DNA from: Russula earlei
Taxonomy: Eukaryota; Basidiomycota; Agaricomycetes; Russulales; Russulaceae
Reading direction: 5' to 3'
DNA length: 64,000 nt
Assembly: GCA_025769875.1 (NCBI GenBank)
Contig: JAGFNK010000002.1
Coordinates: 372,001-436,000 of the forward strand
Below are positions 33,248 through 44,648 of this stretch, piece by piece. Within the stretch, counting starts at the first letter, position 1. Every line of letters begins with the position of its first letter. The position numbers and the translations under genes are program-made. Under the pieces are notes generated by a model. It was not told the DNA's origin and ran no database searches. It was given only the letters and a program-made list of their open reading frames with translations.

Positions 33248-35434
33248 TCAACGTTGGTGCACTTTTTGATCGCGACCCTTCCCTCGCTGCCCCCGCTCTT
33301 GCCTCGATCCTTCCTCCTTTCCTCTCCCCTCCCTGCGCTTGCTTCGGTCCATTCGTCCGTGAGCCCCTTCCAAAAGCGTTTCCGCTCGTCTTCGAAGATC
33401 CGACCACGCCTCCCGCTGCCCAAGATCGACGCTCTCCGCACCGTCCCGGTCCGGTGACGACGGGGGAGACGAGCGGGGGTCGTTTCGGAGCCGGATCGCC
33501 TTGAGGATGCACCGCGCGAGCGACTCGTGCCACATCTTCTCCGGCGGGGGCAATCGCTCCGTGGCCGAAGCGGACCCCGACCCCCAAACGTCGAGAACCG
33601 AACGGTGCGCGTTCAACAGCTCGAGACACTGCCGCCTCTCGTCCGGGGAGGCCGCGATCGCGAGGCGGAAGAGGTGCGTCCAGGCCCTGGCCGACATGGC
33701 GTCGGAAGCAAAGCCGGCGTGGTGGGCCGCGGCGCCAGGGCTGGAGCCGGAGTCGGAGCTGGAGCCGGAGCCGGGCATGGACCCTCCTCCCCGTCCCCCC
33801 TCCAGTATCAGGCGAGTGATGCGGAGGGCCGAGGACGCGTCTCGGCAGAGGTGACAGAGTTCGAGCGCGGATGCGACCGCGCGCTCGTTCAGCGGCCGCG
33901 GCACGTTTTGCCCGCTTTCGACCCCTTTCTGGCCGCCTTGCGCGACCCGGGCGGTGGCGGCGGTGGCCATCCACTCCACCCACGCCGCCGCGTTCTCCGA
34001 GCGGGAGGGGGAGGTCGAGCCCTCCTTGGCGAGGAGGACGTGGGCGCGGAGGAGAGCGTTCAGGTGCGACGGGCGGAGGAGGTCCCATCGATGCTTGGGA
34101 GCACGCGCGACCGAGTCCATCGCGCTCTGCGCGTAGTGCACGGCCATGTCTGGGCGGCCCGCCGCGACGCTGCCGTCGAGGGCCTCGGCGAGTATCCACG
34201 AGGTGAGCGCCACTTTCGGCGGCGTGGGCGGGGAGGAGGGACGGTCGTCGTCGCCCTTGCCCTCGCCCCCGTCCTCGCCCTCGCCTGGTCGGGGGAGCCC
34301 GCAGATGTCGCGCAGGATGTCGAACATGAGTTCGTGGTCGGATGGCTCGCCCCAGGAGAGGACCTTGATCATGGCCTCGACGGAGCGCGGGTCGATAGGG
34401 TGCTGTGGCTGCCTGTCGAGGCTGCGCATCTGCCGCCGCCATACGTACTTTGCGTCCGACAGCGACTCCGCGACGATGGAGGTCCCTTGCCGCTGCTCCG
34501 CCTCGGCAGAATCCAACCGGTCGGCCAAGACGCACAAGAGCGAGCTGTAGACCTTTGGGTGGGGCTGCAGCGGACCATCGGCGTCCAGCTCGTGGAAGAC
34601 GTCAAAGGCCCGCTTATACTCCCCGGCCTTGCCGAGGATGGAGATGTAGAGCGCGACGGTGTAGAGCGCGAACGAGGCGCGTGGCTCGCGGACAGGTTCG
34701 GGAGATCCCTCCAGGAGCTGTTTCAGCTGGGTGTAGGCCGAGTGCGCGTTCTCCAGTTGCTTTGGGAACGCCGCCCAGTCCTCGACGGCGGCATATCCGC
34801 CCATCAAGGTGGCGAATGTCCTGACGTTCGGCACGAATCCGCGACGTTTCAACTGCACAAACACAAAACGTCGTCCCGTCCACATCCGGCCAGGCAAGTG
34901 GGGTCAGGGTCATTCAGACGGGGGTTGATAGGCACGGGCATGAGATGGGAGTCGGGAAGGGGTTCAGCAGGGACAAAACGCACGTACATCCGTCAAGACG
35001 CGGTACGCGAGGTTGTATCTCTCGGCGTCCATGCACAGCCGGATGAGCGTGTTCCACACCTTGATGTTTTGGGACTTCCGCGGAGCGCGTTGGAGCGTGG
35101 CGACGGCGAGGTCCACATCGCCGCGCTTGCAGAGCGCGGTGAGTCGCTCGGAAACTTTATAAGGTTTCAAAGGCGAGGAACGCGAGGTTTTTTTTCGCCA
35201 GGGAGGCGCAGAGTCCGGGGAACGGGGAGGAGCAGCAGAACCGGAACGTGGTGCGGAACTTGTTGCCGGCCGTGAGGAGCGTGTCGGTGGTGCTGGGGTG
35301 GTGGCAGACGGTTGGTCGGTCGTCCGCGCGGTCGTCAACGGACGGGATATTTTTATGTCCCTCGGCCTCCTCAATCTGAACGGCGAGGACGAGGCGAGTG
35401 CTCGGGAGAGAAGGGTGCGACAAGTCAGACTCAT
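33248..35434 (-). CDS. pentatricopeptide repeat protein, probably mitochondrial
   Basis: Two exons (34988-35434 and 33248-34852) encode 683 residues. The start MSLTCRTLLSRALASSSPF with many Arg and Ser residues looks like a mitochondrial presequence. Degenerate 35-residue PPR-like helix pairs are visible: KVWNTLIRLCMDAERYNLAY followed by GFVPNVRTFATLMGGYA, and ALYTVALYISILGKAGEYKR followed by PHPKVYSSLLCVLADRL. Later parts are alpha-helical and low in complexity (GGGSMPGSGSSSDSGSSPG), ending in a basic tail GKGRDQKVHQR. PPR proteins bind organellar RNA. The locus is very G+C-rich, so the opposite strand also shows long open frames that I take as shadows. It diverges from the secreted protein gene at 35671. 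Confidence 0.8.
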
Positions 35435-35485
35435 GGCAGGAAGCGTGCACTGGCATGCGTTGCGGCAATCTACGAGGTAAGGGAT

Positions 35486-35522
35486 CCTTCCCTTCCCTTC
35501 CCTTCCCTTCCCTTCCCTTCCC
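35486..35522. repeat. (CCTTC)7 pentanucleotide microsatellite in a divergent promoter
   Basis: Seven perfect CCTTC units (35486-35520) lie in the 236-bp region between the PPR start (35434, minus) and the secreted protein start (35671, plus). It may fall in the 5' leader of the PPR transcript as GAAGG repeats. Confidence 0.85.
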
Positions 35523-35583
35523 CGTCCCCGAGGCTCCACAGCACCTGACTCGCTCTTCCCTGTTCCTCGCTCTGATCCATGGG

Positions 35584-35589
35584 TATAAA
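35584..35589 (+). promoter_or_regulatory. TATA box of the small secreted protein gene at 35671
   Basis: TATAAA (in gggTATAAAGG) lies 82-87 bases upstream of the ATG, on the same strand, downstream of the CCTTC repeat. Confidence 0.5.
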
Positions 35590-35670
35590 GGCGGACTTGG
35601 TGGTGCTGCGGCGCTCTGGCACGGTGTGGCACGCACGCACGCACGCGTTCGCCCTACGCATTATTCCAAA

Positions 35671-36411
35671 ATGATGCCCTGCAAGCTCTCCGCGTTCATC
35701 GGAGCCATCGTCAATCTCCCTCTCCCTGGTGCACGCACTCCCTATCTGGCACGATTTCAATACAAGGAACTCCATCGATTCCCTTGTCACAGGTTTCAGT
35801 TTACTCCTTGCAGGCGGCGTAAAGTTTGGTGTCCCATATTATCTCACCACGCCATCACCTACAGGTACGAGCGCTCTTAGTTGGGGACATGCCGTGCTAC
35901 CATCTCACACGAGGCTGCAGGCTCCAGTGGATACCTCGCCGTATCATCCCTATCGAGCGAGGATGAAGCCCCGCTATTCCTTGTGCATAATGGCCGACTC
36001 TTTCATTACACCAACGGATCACACATCACCCATGTCAACGTCGTAAACGCCACCAGTGATCTGGACGAACCTCAGTTGTACAAGCTGACACTATCAGATC
36101 GACGTAATGGCCTCCTGGACGCCATGTGGCAGTGGAATGGGGCATTCTTGCACCTCGATCATGGCCAAAAGTCCAACCATGGCCCGTACTATAAGTGCGT
36201 GACCAGAGACGGGACAGAGGGTGTTTATACGTCCTTTGACCTGTGAGTGCACGCCGCGCATATTGATCATACCATCGAGTTAACTCTGGAAAGCATGTCG
36301 CCTCCTGAAGGGTGCAGGGTAATAACGCTGCGTAGTTTCAGTATAGCTTCCAATCGCAATCGGCCAATTCCATGGTCCTTGGTTGACTTTTCATTCGAAA
36401 GCTTCCTCTAA
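35671..36411 (+). CDS. small secreted or membrane-tethered protein, unknown function
   Basis: The start MMPCKLSAFIGAIVNLPLP, spliced to GFSLLLAGGVKFG, gives an N-terminal hydrophobic signal. Later exons read SSGYLAVSSLSSEDEAPLFL, HNGRLFHYTNGSHITHVNVV, LYKLTLSDRRNGLLDAMWQW and GPYYKCVTRDGTEGVYTSFD. The in-frame TGA after FDL overlaps a strong GTGAGT donor. Removing a 52-nt intron with a GTTAAC branch site joins LMSPPEGCRVITLRSFSIAS and runs to TAA at 36409-36411. I recall related fungal secreted proteins with the PPEGCxxLTLRSF ending, but no function. N-glycosylation sequons (NGS, NAT) are present. It ends 60 bases from the convergent OST1 gene. Confidence 0.65.
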
Positions 36412-36471
36412 AATAATTCAAATGTTTTGCCCTCGTTTGAACGGTTGCATTTCACTGCCTACTCCAATGGA

Positions 36472-38247
36472 TCATTTAGACAGCGTGAGGTCTATGCGCC
36501 GAGCCAAAAACGCGACAAGGAACAAAGTAACGAAGGCAACGGAGACAACCTTGGGCTTTTGTAGATGCGCCGACAACGGAACTTTATATGTGACCTACCC
36601 AAACCCGTTAGCGGTGTTGAGATAAACCATCCGCAGACTCACATAGATCAGTCCGCTGTGCTTATCCGTCAAATTCTCAAATGATAACGTGACAGCGGGG
36701 CGCCCGATAGAGTCGAGATAGGTTACGTGCGTGGAGCGGTGTTGAGTAATTGGGGCGAAAGGAGGAAAGACATCGATGTCTCTGTAAAAATAAAGTTAAG
36801 GTGGCAAAGAAAACGGTCCTCAGTTCACAACTGGCCGGCTCACGTTGCGCCTTCTGGCAATATGACCTTGAGCTCCGCCTGATCGACGACCGCACCCGGA
36901 ATGACCGTTTGGACAGGGATGCCCACGATATATGCGCCCGTCCTGGCGTCGTATCCGGCCGAGTCTGCAAGGGGCGAATCCCACCCTAGGGTGAACGAAT
37001 AGTTCCATCCGCCCATGAGGGGATACCGTGGGCGCAGCTCGAGCAAGCTGTGTTGCTTGCTTTCGGCAGCTTTGGGCACGGACGGCGCAGCACGCAAGCG
37101 CGACGTGGACACGTTGCCATTAAGGTCGTAGTAGTATACGGAATGAATGCCGGGAGGAAGGTGGAAGGTCAACGACGGGATAACATGCGGTGGAATGCGA
37201 TTGAAATAGGTTTGGCTTTGGTGCACGATGCGCGCAAAGTGACCCTTGAGCCTGTAATCATCATCGAAGCGGTCAGGTCAGTGGCGAAAAAAAAACACGG
37301 CGACGTAAAAATGGGGCTTTGGCGTACGCGGGTCCGGCGTTGCGTAAGACCATGTCGTTCTGGACGTTCAGGTTGGCTCCCCAGTGGCTGATCTCCGCGG
37401 AACGTCTCAAGGACGTAATCTCGACCACGGGGGCGGCGTAGTGGTAATGCACGACGATGTGCTTCTGGTGCTGCTTGATGAACTCTGCCGACGCAGACGG
37501 CGGAATGTTGGCAAAGGGACCGTACGTGATCGTCGCACCCGCTTGCGTCGCGAGGTTATCGGTCGCGAACGCGTCCAAGCCCTCGGGGGTGGTGTACGAG
37601 ATGATACGGGGTGCCGGCGCCCTACGACGACCACGTTCAACAACGTTGTCCCCCGTTCCGTCCCACGCGGCCGGTGCTCACCGAACTTTAATCCTTTGGG
37701 TCGTAGTTTTGTAAAGGCTGAGCACGAGCAGGTCGCCCTCGTACTTGAGCGCCTGGTCATTTTCCTGGGTGGCCTTTTCGGGCCACGGGTAGGTGGTGTG
37801 CGTAAGAACGGTCTCTACGACCAGGTTGACCGTGCCGTTGACGCTCAAGGGTTTTGGGAGATCGACAGTATACGAGTAAGTGCCGCTGCAGAGGGGACCG
37901 AGGGGGGAAAGGACGCGTCGGTGTAAGGTTTGGGTCGGAGAACGTTGAGCTACTCACTGGTGGGGTTCGAGTGGGCCATTAAAAAACGTCAAAGGCTCGC
38001 TCTGACCCTTGAGCTTTGCCTCGAACCAACTAACCGACCGAGACTCTTCCTCTCCGATGCTGACGACATATTGCGTTGCATCGTTTTCGAGCGCTCGGAT
38101 GGCGTACGTCGTCGTGACGTGGACGAGGGAGCCGCCAAGATCAACGGTGCGCACAATAGCGGTATTTTCAAACGAGTGAGCGGCAGCGGAGACGAGGGTG
38201 AATGAAAATGAGGCCAAGGCAAGAAGCCAAGTGCGCAGAGGCATCAT
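36472..38247 (-). CDS. OST1: oligosaccharyltransferase subunit OST1 / ribophorin I
   Basis: A signal peptide (MMPLRTWLLALASFSFTLVS) precedes FENTAIVRTVDLGGSLVHVT, SGTYSYTVDLPKP, YAAPVVEITSLRRSAEISHW, HFARIVHQSQTYFNRIPPHV, LPPGIHSVYYYDLNGNVSTS, ELRPRYPLMGGWNYSFTLGW and FENLTDKHSGLIY. A C-terminal transmembrane helix follows (VVSVAFVTLFLVAFLARRID), ending TLSK. These are hallmark blocks of ribophorin I, the ER subunit of the complex that transfers N-glycans to nascent proteins. Several introns of 50-70 nt keep the frame to TGA at 36472. It lies 66 bases downstream of the uL22m stop on the same strand. Confidence 0.9.
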
Positions 38248-38313
38248 TAATTGTCGAGTTGGGTGAGTGAAAGGACCGAGAGCTGCTACGTGTCCTATTT
38301 TAGGTGGTGATAA

Positions 38314-39347
38314 TTACCACACCCACATCGATCTCGGGTTCCGCAGCGGCTGGTCCTCCCGCGCCAACCCAGCAGAAACTATTCGCTTCAATTTACGTGC
38401 GCGCTCCTCCTCCAACAGTCTCTCTCGTGTCTTTCCTTCCTTCAACACCACGCTCAATCGCGAGTGCGGGTGCACGCGAATCCCCATTTTGGCGCGTCCC
38501 TTGAATTCGACTCGTTTGAGCGCATGCGGCCCCTTGGTCACCCAAGCTTCGGCTTTTGTGCAAGGAAGGGCCAACGTCAGGCGCGCGCGAAAAACTAAAA
38601 TAAAAAAGAGGTGATAGAACGGAAATTTCCCGTACCGACGACCATCTTCTTGGGGTCGATGCCCTTCAACGTCGCGTGCGACTTGGCGAGCACGAGCATG
38701 TTTCGCAAGCGCTTGCTCGCTCGCTTCTCGCTGAACGTCATCTGCAAGATGGCGGAGTCTATGGGCTTTCCGGAGATCTGACGGCCGAGCTTGTTGAGCT
38801 TCCTGTGCGATATCTTGAAATTTGCGGTGGAGTACTTGTGCTGTGCGAGCGGCGTGAGTTGGTGAAGTGGGGGACCGAGAGAGAGAAGACGCGTGTTTGG
38901 GGCGTACATGATCGCTCTGTCTCGGCATGCCGACCGACGGCTTTGAGTCCTTTAGTCGAGGCTTTTCTTCCCCCGGGGCGACAGCGTCGAAGACGCTTTG
39001 GCTTTCGTCCTCAGCCTTGGCCCGTTTCGCGGCATCTATTTCGCGACTCGATCTCTTCTCTCGTAGATTCGGACTCACAACACTACGGATCCAATCGAGC
39101 GGATTTGTGCCGAACGATGCACTGAGGAACGCGTCGTCAGTGAGTGTGTGAAGGTGGAAGGAGGGTGGAGGAGGGAACTTGCTGTCTACGCGGACCAGAC
39201 AAGAACAGGCGCGATGTCGAGGCACGAGGACGTGAAGAGACACAGCGACCTAGTACAGAAGCTGGCACTCCTATCGATGGATTTACGACGGCCAAAAAGT
39301 GTACTTGGCGTACCTGCACCGAGTGTTTCGCCTGCGAGACGTTGCAT
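38314..39347 (-). CDS. mitochondrial large-subunit ribosomal protein uL22m (L22)
   Basis: The core KYSTANFKISHRKLNKLGRQ, ISGKPIDSAILQMTFSEKRA, SKRLRNMLVLAKSHATLKGI and DPKKMVV, then AEAWVTKGPHALKRVEFKGR and GIRVHPHSRLSVVLKEGKT, matches the L22 fold of mitochondrial ribosomes, which lines the exit tunnel. It ends NPRSMWVW at 38314. The N-terminal exons are less certain: I place the ATG at 39347 (MQRLAGETLGA). An intermediate exon reads DDAFLSASFGTNPLDWIRSV and AAKRAKAEDESQSVFDAVAP. It diverges from YOS1 across about 139 bp. Confidence 0.8.
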
Positions 39348-39486
39348 GACCTTAAGCACAAGACAGACAGGACGACCCAAGGCGGAGGCGGAGAGGCCAC
39401 CGGAGAAATCCGAAAGCGCGCCAAAGGACACGACGACACGCTGCGTGTAACTCGTCTCGCTCAACACTCTGCAGCCCAGCCCGTCC

Positions 39487-39898
39487 ATGCCCTTCCTCGG
39501 AAACATATTTTACACCGGCTTGCTCCTCGTAAACGCCGTGGCAGTCCTCAGCGAGGACCGTTTCCTTGCGCGCAGTGCGTGTCCACTCCCTCGGCACACC
39601 CGTCACTTCCTCAGCTCAGCTATTATGACCCTTGCCCTTTGCAGTCGGATGGTCATCCATTCCGCCGCCAAATAGTGCTGGCTTCCAACAAAACTATGAC
39701 CAAAGCGCTGGATACGCGCAGGATATTGGTGTAAAAGGCAGGCTCATCACCCTCATTAGTGCAGTGCGAACCGTCATGCGAAGTGCGTGTCACCGTTTCT
39801 GTTATGCGCTCAGGACACGGTGAACTAACCCTCGGGCAGTACCGCTCATAGGCGTAAACATCATAGTCATCATATATGAACTCATACTCGGAAAGTAA
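39487..39898 (+). CDS. YOS1: YOS1 / IER3IP1 family ER-Golgi transport protein
   Basis: Three exons give a small protein of about 93 residues: MPFLGNIFYTGLLLVNAVAV, LSEDRFLARIGWSSIPPPNS, AGFQQNYDQSAGYAQDIGVK, GRLITLISAVRTVMRIPLIG and VNIIVIIYELILGK. Two hydrophobic segments flank a hydrophilic loop, and the length equals that of YOS1/IER3IP1, a membrane protein needed for COPII transport from ER to Golgi. The C-terminal segment RIPLIGVNIIVIIYELILG is strongly conserved in the family. The frame is intact. Confidence 0.93.
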
Positions 39899-39957
39899 TG
39901 GTTAACACGGAAAAGTGGCAATCACCTCGTCTGACCTGCACAGTTTGTTTCGACGGT

Positions 39958-40851
39958 CTAAGAAAGACCGTTCAACCTGTCGTACGCAGCCTCGATCTGA
40001 TTGACGAAATCTTTGACTTGATGGCCATTCTGCTTCTGGATTAGCTTGAGCACCATGAGAGGGTCGCCGGTGGCCGCTAACCTCACAGTCCTTCCAAGTT
40101 CCATCGTGGACACAAACTTTCTCACCGTCGATGACGACGCTGCAGCTCTTGCTGTAAGATGAACGAGTGAATGAGCGTCAGTGCGAGTCGAAATGGGGGT
40201 AGAAAGGGACGGCGTACGTAATTCCAAGCGATTTGACAACCCCTACGCTGTCATGAAGCAACCGCACGCCCTCGTACCCTGTTCCGCTGCCATCCAGACC
40301 TACGCATTGTCCGACCCCGCTGCCTTCCCAGTCGATCTTGGCGGTGCGGGCACACTTGAACGCAACGTTCGGTTCTCCGATTTGGTTCCTGCCTTGGTAA
40401 TTTTGGCACATGACGAATTCCCACCACGTCCTCATCGGCGTGTGCTTTGCGACGCACAGTTGTTGTACATCACCGGCACATTCACCGGGTCCATGCATGC
40501 AGGTGACGCCGAAATCCGGATCCGATTCATTGAACCTGGTTGAGAGCCGAGGATGCCGGCCCCATTAGTGAACGGATGGATGGATGGATGCTACAGTGCT
40601 AGTACATACTTGGCAACATACGCGAGGGAAAGATTAATCTTTTCGGCGACTCTTGGTATCACGTTATCGAACAGCGTCTCACAAAGGAGAGCGTCTGGAC
40701 ACCGCGACATGACGCCCAACGTTACAGGAACCCGCAGGCGGTTTGTCGACGGGGTGGACCAAGATTGTTGCACATCTGTGGGGGTGGCGGAGGCGATCAT
40801 CACGAGACACAGTGATAGAATTAATAGTATGCCGCTTGCACTCGAAAACAT
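39958..40851 (-). CDS. GILT-like lysosomal/vacuolar thiol reductase
   Basis: A signal peptide (MFSSASGILLILSLCLVMIA) is followed by VPVTLGVMSRCPDALLCETL, then HGPGECAGDVQQLCVAKH, WWEFVMCQNYQGRNQIGEPN, CARTAKIDW, GVGQCVGLDGSGTGYEGVRL and, after a splice, KSCSVVIDGEKVCVHDGTWK with DCEQNGHQVKDFVNQIEAAY. The gene ends RLNGLS at 39958. The family (gamma-interferon-inducible lysosomal thiol reductase) uses a CxxC pair. Here the N-terminal motif is CPDALLC, with five residues between cysteines, so the canonical CxxC is absent. It is probably secreted or vacuolar. The stop lies 59 bases from the convergent YOS1 stop. Confidence 0.85.
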
Positions 40852-41194
40852 GGTTAGACCTCGATGTGCCCGATGGCGGTCACTGAGAGCGATCACGGAC
40901 GAGAGGAGGGTGCGTTGTTTCAAACTTGCGTCATTTGCGCCAGGTCCACGTGCGCGCCCGTTCAATTCATCGTCCGTTCCATCATCCATCCATATCATCA
41001 GCTGGATTTCACCCGTGCGCGCGCTCTTTGAACGGAATCGTCTGCCCCTTCAAACAAACTCAAGCGCTCAGCTGAACTATCAGAGACGTCCTCGTTGCCC
41101 CCCCCTGGTTGGTGTGTGCCACATCCCATTCATCCCATCAGACGCACAAGCGTATAACAAAGCCACACCACCACACCACAGCCAGAGTGAGACT

Positions 41195-42083
41195 CTATCG
41201 CCGCTTCTGACCCTCCCTCCACCATCGCAGTCCATCCCCGTCGGATTGTGGCGGCTCAAAGTTCCAACATCGAGAGACGAACGCTGATATGGAAGAGATG
41301 CGTCATCAGCTTATCGGAACTCCCACGGAAATTATTAGCCCCCCTCCCCGAGTAAGTGGCGAGCGCTGACCATCAATGGAACGCTGTCGAACAATCTTCT
41401 CGATCGCCAGCTCGTTACGCACTTGCCGATGCTGCGAGGGGTTAGAAATTTATAGTTCAGAGGAGCGATCTACCCCCACCCCCAACGAAAAACCAAAGAT
41501 AAAAAAAAGACGCAAATACAAATTACCTTTGCTTCGTCCGTCACACTGACGGACAAACGCGGACGTGCCCCCACAGACGACCCCGGGGGGGGTTGGTCCG
41601 AGTCGTGACGGCGACCCGATTGCGCGACCTGATCGCGAGCGTCCTCGTCCATGACCTTGACGCAATAGTCTATGATCTCAGCTCGCCGTTTCCAGTTGGC
41701 TTGTCACGGGAGGTGAAGGGAAGAAGAAGAAAGGCAGAAATCAGAGCTCCGCGTGATATTAGGGTTCGTGTCCCGCGCGCTGCGTACCCACTAGCTCCTG
41801 CCATAGATACGCACATGCTTGTCCTTGAACGCTTCCTTTCCCGGGCGCCCCCAAACGATCGCGATCACGGAATTGTGCGGTCGTCCGGTTCATCCTCATC
41901 GTGACCGCGTCGTCCAATTGGCGGTACTCCTTGAGGAGCTCTATACATTGCACGCGTGCCTCTTGAGAAAACCATCACCGGAACTCGGAGGAGGGGCAAG
42001 GGACGGATCGGAAAGGTACGAAACGCGGTACGGTCACGAACCTTTGAAAAGGGAGAGGTTGTGGCAAGTGGCCGGAGAAACAT
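41195..42083 (-). CDS. MIX23: MIX23 / CCDC58 family mitochondrial intermembrane-space protein
   Basis: The recognisable core reads VQCIELLKEYRQLDDAVTMR, NRTTAQFRDRDRLGAPGKGS, QACAYLWQELV, then RRAEIIDYCVKVMDEDARDQ, then VRNELAIEKIVRQRSIDAFV with SRCWNFEPP and a short basic end. The cysteines in CIELL, QAC and YCVKV fit the MIX23 pattern, although only part of the twin-cysteine set is clear. MIX23 proteins bind the intermembrane-space import receptor system. The first exon (MFLRPLATTSPFSK, from 42083) is inferred from splice phase alone. Confidence 0.75.
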
Positions 42084-42872
42084 GGACCAGCTGCGACGAT
42101 TGAGAGGGGGACTGGACGGCGAGGCTGCCCAGTACCGGGATGCGTGGAGACATCTAGTGGGGAGGCAGAGACGTCGGTTGTTTGTCGCTTGCAAAAGACA
42201 AAGACGGAGGCCCGTCAGTCGGGATCAATTGCTTACGGGAAGCTGGCGCTACGGGGGGAAAGATGCCGATCAGCTGGAGCGAAACGTAAGGCGCCCAAAG
42301 AGCCATTATCCCGGATCGGGACTTGTGTAACCCCGGGCTTCCCCAACGGTGAATGGCCGTTTGGCCGCCCGTGATGTTCGCAGACGCCGAAACGCCCAAC
42401 GGCTCGGCCGCTCGCTCCTTTATGGGTTAACCGCAGTTTTGTTTTTTTGTCTTGCGGCGCTGTTGCCTCATGGCCACAGGATCACTCCAGTTGGCAAGGT
42501 TCCAATCCAATTAATTTCCCGCTGCGTGGCGCTCTATCCCCAACGGTATTCGCTTATCTGATGGGTGGCGACAATGTTTCTTGTCGCCGCACAGGGCAAA
42601 GGATGGTCAAATTGGGGGGCTGATCGGCATTAGCTGGTGGCGTCGCTTAGTGTAACCATGCTCCCGGAGGTTCGTCTTTCGTCTCCTGCCCTAGCCAAGA
42701 GACGACACCTTGTCCAATGACCCGCAATCACATCACCCGCACACACCCCTGATATATCAAATCATGCTGGGGCCCGACACTTGTCTTATGAAACTAACGA
42801 TGACAGAAAGCGGGCATGGGAAAAAGGAAACATGAAAAGCGATGAATTCATTACCAAACAAAAGAATCTGCA
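42084..42872. other. intergenic, no gene recognised
   Basis: About 0.8 kb between the MIX23 start and the zinc-finger stop; only short frames. Confidence 0.4.
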
Positions 42873-44648
42873 TCAACCATCTCTCGCGCCGGCAACTTTC
42901 CATGGCTCCAGAGATTCGTGGACAGATTGACCTTGAGCTGATTCCTCGGACCGGAACTTCTTCCTGCTCTCTCCTGGACGGTAACCATGATTGCGTAGCA
43001 TATGTTTGTGCCTCTTTGATGGATCCTTGAAACGGTCCCCGCAGAAATCACACCCATGAGGGGAGGCGCCCGTACTGAGATTGAGAGGCCTCAATCGGGG
43101 GCATGCAGAACCAAAAAATAAAGAAGCTCACTGTGTGTTAAGATGACAGCCCGCAACATTTGATCGTTGCGTGAAAGTTTTCTCGCACCAAGTACATTGA
43201 AACCTCCTGCAAAAGGCGTTATCGCACTCGGACAAAGAGCGAACTAAATTTAGTTAGCATGGCGTACTTGATGCAAAGGTGCGTGGCTTCGATGTGCCGC
43301 TTGACCAGGTGTTTTTTGGAAGAGTAGTCGCATGGCACGGGGCTGCCATTCTTCATTGTTTGCCATGTGCACCGCCACGGTGCTTTACTCCCTTCCGGGC
43401 ATTGCTCAACATGCTTGAGCCATTCCTTCGTGTCGTATTTGACGGGGAGCTCGATGACCTCGAGCTTGATGCCAGATGATGAGAAGTATTCGTGCGAGGG
43501 GCCATTGTCCAGCCTTTTCTCAGCTTTAAGCCTACCGGAAGGCTTGCCGGGTGCGCGAGGTGAAACCCTCTGCTCCTCATCATCTCCCTCATGTGTGTCG
43601 GAATCTGAAGTCTCAACATCACCTTGGCCCGCGGGTCGGCCCTTCCCTGTCCCGGGCGTATTACTAGCACGCGAACGCCCACTACTATCACCCTCAGAGT
43701 CCTCGTCATCTGACTGCCTATAAAACTTGAGGTTGGTTAAAAATGACTACAGCGGTAGACGGACTAACTCGAGATATGCGGGAAGAGGCCTCTTTCTAGA
43801 CAGGATCGGTGAAACAACCTCATTCCTCACAGTAGGTGGGACTGGCGGCAGCGGCCTGTAAAGCAGGTTAATGTCCCCCCACCATACCTCCGTTGCAAAT
43901 GCAAAAGATGCTCACATGAACGTCTCCACTTCTCTGGACATACGCTCTTCGACTGCGCTGAGTCGAGATCCATATGGTCGTAGGGATGAGAAAGACTTTC
44001 GTGCAGGACGGTCGTCCCCACCAGTAGACGATAATGGTATTGGTCGTCTGGCAACTCTCTGGTACGGTGTAGATTCTCCGCAATCACGATTCCTGTGGTC
44101 CCCCATCCGCTAGAGTACAAGAGTAAAGATGTAAAAGCTAACCTTCTGCTGTATCCTGGCCGGCGTACGTCGTCCGGCGAGTGAATTGTGGGTTGCTCAT
44201 AGGCAAAAGTACCACGGTGTTCATACCCAAGAAGTGGGTTCATTCTGGTATGACAGCTGAGGGTAGACGATGAGGATGCACCTCCGTACGTGCAAATAAT
44301 CCATACCGCGTTGCAACGGGCCTTAGAGCTCTCCTTCTTGCCTCCTCTCGAGCGATCTCATGGGTAGCACCGATGAACCGCGGCTGGCGAGGCTCTATGT
44401 CCGCGTCGATTCCCTCTTCTCTTAGGAAAGCTCGCAGTGGAGGTAATGTCTGGACGGGGCGTGGATTGATGAAGTCCCGCTGAGGACACCGAGGGCTACG
44501 GATTTGTAACAGGTTATAGCCATCCCCTGTACATTGCTTTTTCCCAAAGTACTCACGATATAGCATGGGTATTAGAGGACACAGAGGTGTCACTGGATGC
44601 TGGAGAGAGTGGCTTCGGGTAGGGTTCGCGTTCCAGGCGGTGGGGCAT
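42873..44648 (-). CDS. C2H2 zinc-finger protein, probable transcription factor
   Basis: The start MPHRLEREPYPKPLSPASSD leads through disordered exons (PQRDFINPRPVQTLPPLRAF; MNPLLGYEHRGTFAYEQPTI; YGSRLSAVEERMSREVETFM; QSDDEDSEGDSSGRSRASNT). The zinc-binding end then reads HVEQCPEGSKAPWRCTW with PCDYSSKKHLVKRHIEATH, FQCTWCEKTFTQRSNVAGCH ending LNTHTGASPHG, and CDFCGDRFKDPSKRHKHMLR NH split over exons. At least two classical C2H2 fingers joined by a TGASPHG linker are clear, preceded by a longer atypical finger. Such C-terminal finger arrays with acidic and Pro-rich N-termini are usual for fungal regulators. Targets are unknown. Eight or so exons; the stop is at 42873. Confidence 0.8.

Noticed and set aside
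33186..34535. 449-codon minus-strand frame overlapping the PPR exon
   Set aside because: Same strand but different frame from the PPR protein, Arg/Pro-rich and without repeats; the PPR frame has clear helix pairs and a proper splice to exon 1.
33527..35275. 582-codon open frame on the plus strand
   Set aside because: It lies antisense to the PPR gene in very G+C-rich DNA where several frames stay open; the product has no domain and is Arg/Gly-rich as expected for a shadow.
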